This document shows, one piece after another, positions 4,342 to 7,338 of a DNA stretch of 7,338 bases; the first letter of the stretch is position 1, and the number at the start of each line of letters is the position of its first letter. The notes beneath the pieces are model-generated. The model was not told where the DNA came from. It was given only the letters and a program-made list of their open reading frames with translations, and did not search any database. Where the stretch lies: assembly GCA_003670425.1 (NCBI GenBank), contig QWRL01000117.1, forward strand, positions 1-7,338. Direction: 5' to 3'. This DNA is from Chloroflexota bacterium. Its GTDB lineage: Bacteria > Chloroflexota > Anaerolineae > Anaerolineales > UBA11657. Made by a program: the position numbers and the translations under genes.

Positions 4342-7338
4342 ATGACAATCCAAATTTTGCGAAAGCTGCACGCGTTGCAATCCCTGCTGGTTGCCGGCGC
4401 CATTATTTTGGGTGCTTGCGCACCGGCTGCCGAGCCCACTGCCGTGCCGGCTGCAGAAGTTGCAGCGCCGGCGACGGCCGTTGTTGAGCCGGCTGCGGAG
4501 AGTGTGCCCGTAAAGCAGGAAAAACTTCCGCCGACGCTGGCTATCGCAAACGCATCCGGCGTGGAAGTTTGCGAAATCTATCTGGCTGCGCGCAGCGCAC
4601 GGGACTGGGGAGCACCGCTGGCGCTTGAAGCACTGCCAGACGGTGGCGTGGACTTGTACTTCCCGCCCCAGCCTGGTGTTTATGATGGCGCGGCGGTGGA
4701 CTGTGAAGGCGAGCTTGTTGAAGAGCAAGCCGGGATGGATCTCAATAGTGAATTTATATGGGTAATTGGCAAACAAGCGTTTGCCAGGCCGGCGGCGGCG
4801 GAAGCTGCAGAGGCGGCAGAAGCGGCGCCAGCGGCGGAAGCGCCTGCGCCGCTCGTGGTTGAAGAAGTGCTTGCAGTGGCTGCGGCGCGCGGCCTGGTGT
4901 GGGACACGGGCTTTCGGGCAACCGCCAACGGCTTTGGTTTTGAGAACTACGGTGGTGATTTTCCAGAGGGCAACTTTACTGCAGCGGATGCAGCCGGGTT
5001 CTGGGGTGATGCAGCAATTTGCGCTACGGGCTCGGGTGAAAGCTGCGTTCCCAAGCCGTCTGCGCAAGCATGGATTGACGCAGCCAATGCGGCGGGGGAT
5101 GGCGGCCATTGCGCGGGCTTTACAGTAGCTGCGTTTCGATTGTTTGATGGCGCGCTGGATCCGGCTCCCCTTGGCGCGGCTTCCACGCCACAACTTGAGC
5201 GAAGCGTGCCGGTTATGCGCCGCCTGGCGTTGGACTTCACGATGCAGTTTCTGTCTGAAATCTATGCGGCCACAGTGGAAGGTACTCCGCTCGAAATCGT
5301 CCAGAAACTTCAAAAAGAAAAAGGCCCGGTGGATATCGGCATCTATGCCCGGGAAGGTGGCGGCCACTCCGTGGTGGGCTACGGCTTGGAAGACTTGGGC
5401 AACAGCCAGTACAAGATTTTGGTGTATGACAACAACTGGCCCGGGCGTGAGAATGCAATTGAGGTTGATGGCACTAAAAACACGTGGATTTATTCCCTGT
5501 CTGCCACCAACCCCAAAGAAGATAGCGGAGCCTGGGAGGGCGACGCACAAACAAAAACTTTGAACTATGTGCCGCGGGCTGCCTACTTGCCCAAGGGAAC
5601 GGGTTATGGCTTGCCTTTTGCAAAGGCGGACAGTGTGCTGCGTCTCGCACGCCCGGCAAATGCCGGCGCGACGGGCAGCACCAGTTTTAGCTTGAACACA
5701 AAAAATGCTGCCGGCGCCAATATCGCGCTGCTGTTGTCCACACCGGATGGCAAAACTGTCGGGGTGGGCAGTGATGGCGTGCTGCAGAACGACATCCCCG
5801 GCGCAACAATTGTGCGCCCGAAGGGTTCAGTGCAGCGCCGGCCGGCGGCAAAGAAATTTGACCCCGGCAACAAGGTGACGCTGGAGCCGATTGTTTCGCT
5901 GCAGCCGCCAGTGATCAGCGTGCCGGCCGCAGGTGCATACAGCGTTGCGATCACGGGTGCGGTGGCTGCGGCTGCGGAGTTGCATGCGGTGGGGCCGGGG
6001 TTTGCATTTGCTGCCAGCGGGGTGCAGGCGGGCGCGGGCCAAACGGCTGGCGATGCAATCACCATCAATCCCGCTGCGGGTTCGGTGAACTACGCGCCGG
6101 CTGGCGCTGCAAAACCCATATTGACGCTGACGACAGCGGGCGCGGACGGCGAGACTGTTTTCACATTGGGCGGCGTAAGCTTTGAAGCCGGGCAGCAGTT
6201 AGCCGTGCAGGTTGATCCCACTGCGGGCACACTGGCATTGAGCGGCACCGGCATCGGAAAAGACAACCTGGTGCTCGTGGCAACAAAAGTGGGCAATGAT
6301 GGCACGATCAATACTTTTGCCACTGACGGCATTGTGCTGGCAGCAGCCGGCTCGCAGGTGCTTGATTTTGGTGCGTGGGATGGCACCGGCGCGATGAACA
6401 TGGGCATTGATGCGGACGGCGATGGCACGCTGGAGTCCACCGGCGAGCTGGCAGATGAACCGCTGGGTGTGGTGCTCAACGACCTGGGTACGGCTGCGCA
6501 GATTGCCGACGGCCTGGCTGCCAGCGCCGCATACATGGATGATGCAGATACTGCATCATTTCTTGCGGCACTGGCCGGGGCCGGACTTTCCGCAGACCAA
6601 TTGGGCGGCCTCTTGCAAGACTTGGACGAGGCCAATTTTTCTGCCGAAGAGCTGCAGGCTTTTGTGATTGAGGCCGGACTGGCAAATGACCTTGGCGTGT
6701 TTGCCGGGTTCGCGCAGGCGCTTGGCCTTGACGATGAAGAGTTTGCCGGCCTGACGGGCGCGCTGGGCTTCGACGGCGCTGCACTGGAAACTTTGAACGG
6801 GTTGATGGACGAACAGCAAGCGTTGGAAGACAGCGCATACGAACTGGCGCGCTCAGACATGGACCCGGCTGAGCAGGCGGCGTTCATCGCTGCGTTGGGG
6901 TTGGCGCCAGACCAGCTCGGTGATTTTCTTGACTTCAGCGATCTCGATGGTGCAGAGCTTGCCGGCCTAGTGACAGATCTGCAAGTGGACCCGCAAGAGT
7001 TGCCGGGCCTGCTGAAAGATTTGGATCTGGAGCCGGAAGATCTGGGTGCGGTACTGGATGGGCTTGATCTGCAGGGTGCGGCAGAGATCAGCCTCATAGA
7101 TGGATTGGGTTTGGATGCTGCGGATCTGGGTGACTTGTTGGACGGAATGAATGTGGAAGGCGATGAGCTGGGCACACTATTGGAGGGCTTGGATTTGGAT
7201 GCGGCTGAGCTAGGCGATGTGCTTGGAAACATGGAGCTGGAAGGCGATGAGTTGGGCACATTGGTGGAGGGCTTGGGCTTGGATGCGGCTGCGACGGACG
7301 CACTGATGACTGACGCGGAAGCCGAGCAAAGTGACAGT
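4342..7338 (+). CDS. Large multidomain lipoprotein: papain-like peptidase domain plus 14-residue repeats, 3' end off window
   Basis: Exactly 999 codons are open to the right edge with no stop. Residues 1-26 are a lipoprotein signal ending in ILGAC (Cys26). A Pro/Ala linker (27-62) leads to a small domain (about 64-143) with VCEIYL, ARDWG and GVYDGAAVDCEG, a WG/YD module common in large Chloroflexota-type surface lipoproteins. An Ala/Glu linker (151-170) follows. Residues about 172-418 look like a papain-like cysteine peptidase domain: GDGGHCAGF gives nucleophile Cys257, GGGHSVVGYG gives His342, and VYDNNWPG gives Asp363 or Asn364 as third member. Residues about 430-680 are beta-rich and Gly/Ala-rich, probably Ig-like. 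DADGDGTLE (690-698) is an EF-hand/dockerin-like calcium loop. From about 745 the protein is helical and acidic, with regular 14-residue repeats from about 851. Function is unknown; an extracellular protease or binding protein is inferred. Domain calls rest on motifs, not on a database search. Confidence 0.85.
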   Translation, partial: MTIQILRKLHALQSLLVAGAIILGACAPAAEPTAVPAAEVAAPATAVVEPAAESVPVKQEKLPPTLAIANASGVEVCEIYLAARSARDWGAPLALEALPDGGVDLYFPPQPGVYDGAAVDCEGELVEEQAGMDLNSEFIWVIGKQAFARPAAAEAAEAAEAAPAAEAPAPLVVEEVLAVAAARGLVWDTGFRATANGFGFENYGGDFPEGNFTAADAAGFWGDAAICATGSGESCVPKPSAQAWIDAANAAGDGGHCAGFTVAAFRLFDGALDPAPLGAASTPQLERSVPVMRRLALDFTMQFLSEIYAATVEGTPLEIVQKLQKEKGPVDIGIYAREGGGHSVVGYGLEDLGNSQYKILVYDNNWPGRENAIEVDGTKNTWIYSLSATNPKEDSGAWEGDAQTKTLNYVPRAAYLPKGTGYGLPFAKADSVLRLARPANAGATGSTSFSLNTKNAAGANIALLLSTPDGKTVGVGSDGVLQNDIPGATIVRPKGSVQRRPAAKKFDPGNKVTLEPIVSLQPPVISVPAAGAYSVAITGAVAAAAELHAVGPGFAFAASGVQAGAGQTAGDAITINPAAGSVNYAPAGAAKPILTLTTAGADGETVFTLGGVSFEAGQQLAVQVDPTAGTLALSGTGIGKDNLVLVATKVGNDGTINTFATDGIVLAAAGSQVLDFGAWDGTGAMNMGIDADGDGTLESTGELADEPLGVVLNDLGTAAQIADGLAASAAYMDDADTASFLAALAGAGLSADQLGGLLQDLDEANFSAEELQAFVIEAGLANDLGVFAGFAQALGLDDEEFAGLTGALGFDGAALETLNGLMDEQQALEDSAYELARSDMDPAEQAAFIAALGLAPDQLGDFLDFSDLDGAELAGLVTDLQVDPQELPGLLKDLDLEPEDLGAVLDGLDLQGAAEISLIDGLGLDAADLGDLLDGMNVEGDELGTLLEGLDLDAAELGDVLGNMELEGDELGTLVEGLGLDAAATDALMTDAEAEQSDS
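4792..4851 (+). repeat. Low-complexity Ala/Glu/Pro linker coding repeat
   Basis: Variants of GCGGAAGC and GCGGCG repeat here and encode residues 151-170, a run of Ala, Glu and Pro only. It joins the WG/YD domain to the peptidase domain and is best read as a flexible interdomain linker that may vary in length between strains. Confidence 0.7.
6892..7290 (+). repeat. Tandem 42-bp (14-residue) acidic leucine-rich repeats
   Basis: The large lipoprotein carries about nine consecutive 14-residue units here. Their key leucine sits at residues 859, 873, 887, 901, 929, 943, 957 and 971, always 14 apart; in the unit at 915 it is shifted by one (Ile916). A typical unit reads GLDLDAAELGDVLG. Units alternate between a 'DAAELG' and an 'EGDELG' type, giving a 28-residue (84-bp) higher-order period. 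Bases 7156-7206 and 7240-7290 match at 45 of 51 positions, so the last copies are recent duplications. More divergent 14-spaced copies occur earlier (Phe801, Leu815). The array degenerates just before the window ends. Each unit fits a short helix with a DxxE capping box. Confidence 0.85.

Noticed and set aside
4120..5550. 476-codon minus-strand open frame
   Set aside because: It overlaps the end of the EEP gene, the intergenic gap and the peptidase gene, all with strong motifs on the other strand; its own product is Arg/Cys-rich and motif-free.
6090..7259. 389-codon minus-strand Ser/Pro-rich open frame
   Set aside because: It is the antisense reading of the Gly/Ala/Leu/Asp-rich repeat region; the Ser/Pro repetition merely mirrors the 42-bp repeats.

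Overview
The window is GC-rich bacterial DNA with no RNA genes, transposases or CRISPR visible. It holds three protein genes, and two of them run off the ends of the window. The mix of Cys-anchored lipoproteins, Ala/Pro/Glu linkers, a small WG/YD surface domain and a papain-like GHC domain recalls large secreted proteins of Chloroflexota (Anaerolineae-type). That assignment is an inference from style, not proof.

Layout. (1) Bases 1 to about 2369, minus strand: one uninterrupted frame of 789 codons, still open at base 1. It encodes a polytopic membrane protein of the YfhO / PTPS-related (GT-C-like) type, and its extreme C-terminus is missing. (2) Bases 2370-2690: a divergent intergenic region with a perfect 8-bp inverted repeat, a plausible sigma70-type promoter and a clear Shine-Dalgarno for the next gene. 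(3) Bases 2691-4241, plus strand: a complete 516-residue lipoprotein of the endonuclease/exonuclease/phosphatase (EEP) fold with all signature motifs, followed by two related C-terminal beta-sandwich modules. (4) Bases 4242-4341: a 100-bp gap with a GC-rich stem-loop and a strong Shine-Dalgarno. (5) Bases 4342 to the right edge, plus strand: 999 codons of a large multidomain lipoprotein with no stop yet. In order it has a lipobox, a Pro/Ala linker, a small WG/YD domain, an Ala/Glu linker, a papain-like Cys-His-Asp domain, a beta-rich region, a DxDxDG loop and an array of 14-residue acidic leucine-rich repeats.

How they may work together. Both plus-strand genes encode predicted lipid-anchored proteins outside the cytoplasmic membrane, and the divergent gene encodes an integral membrane protein probably acting on the cell envelope. 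The region therefore looks like a cell-surface locus. A shared pathway is not shown by the sequence. The most unusual element is the repeat array at the right end, with an exact 14-residue period and a 28-residue higher-order period.
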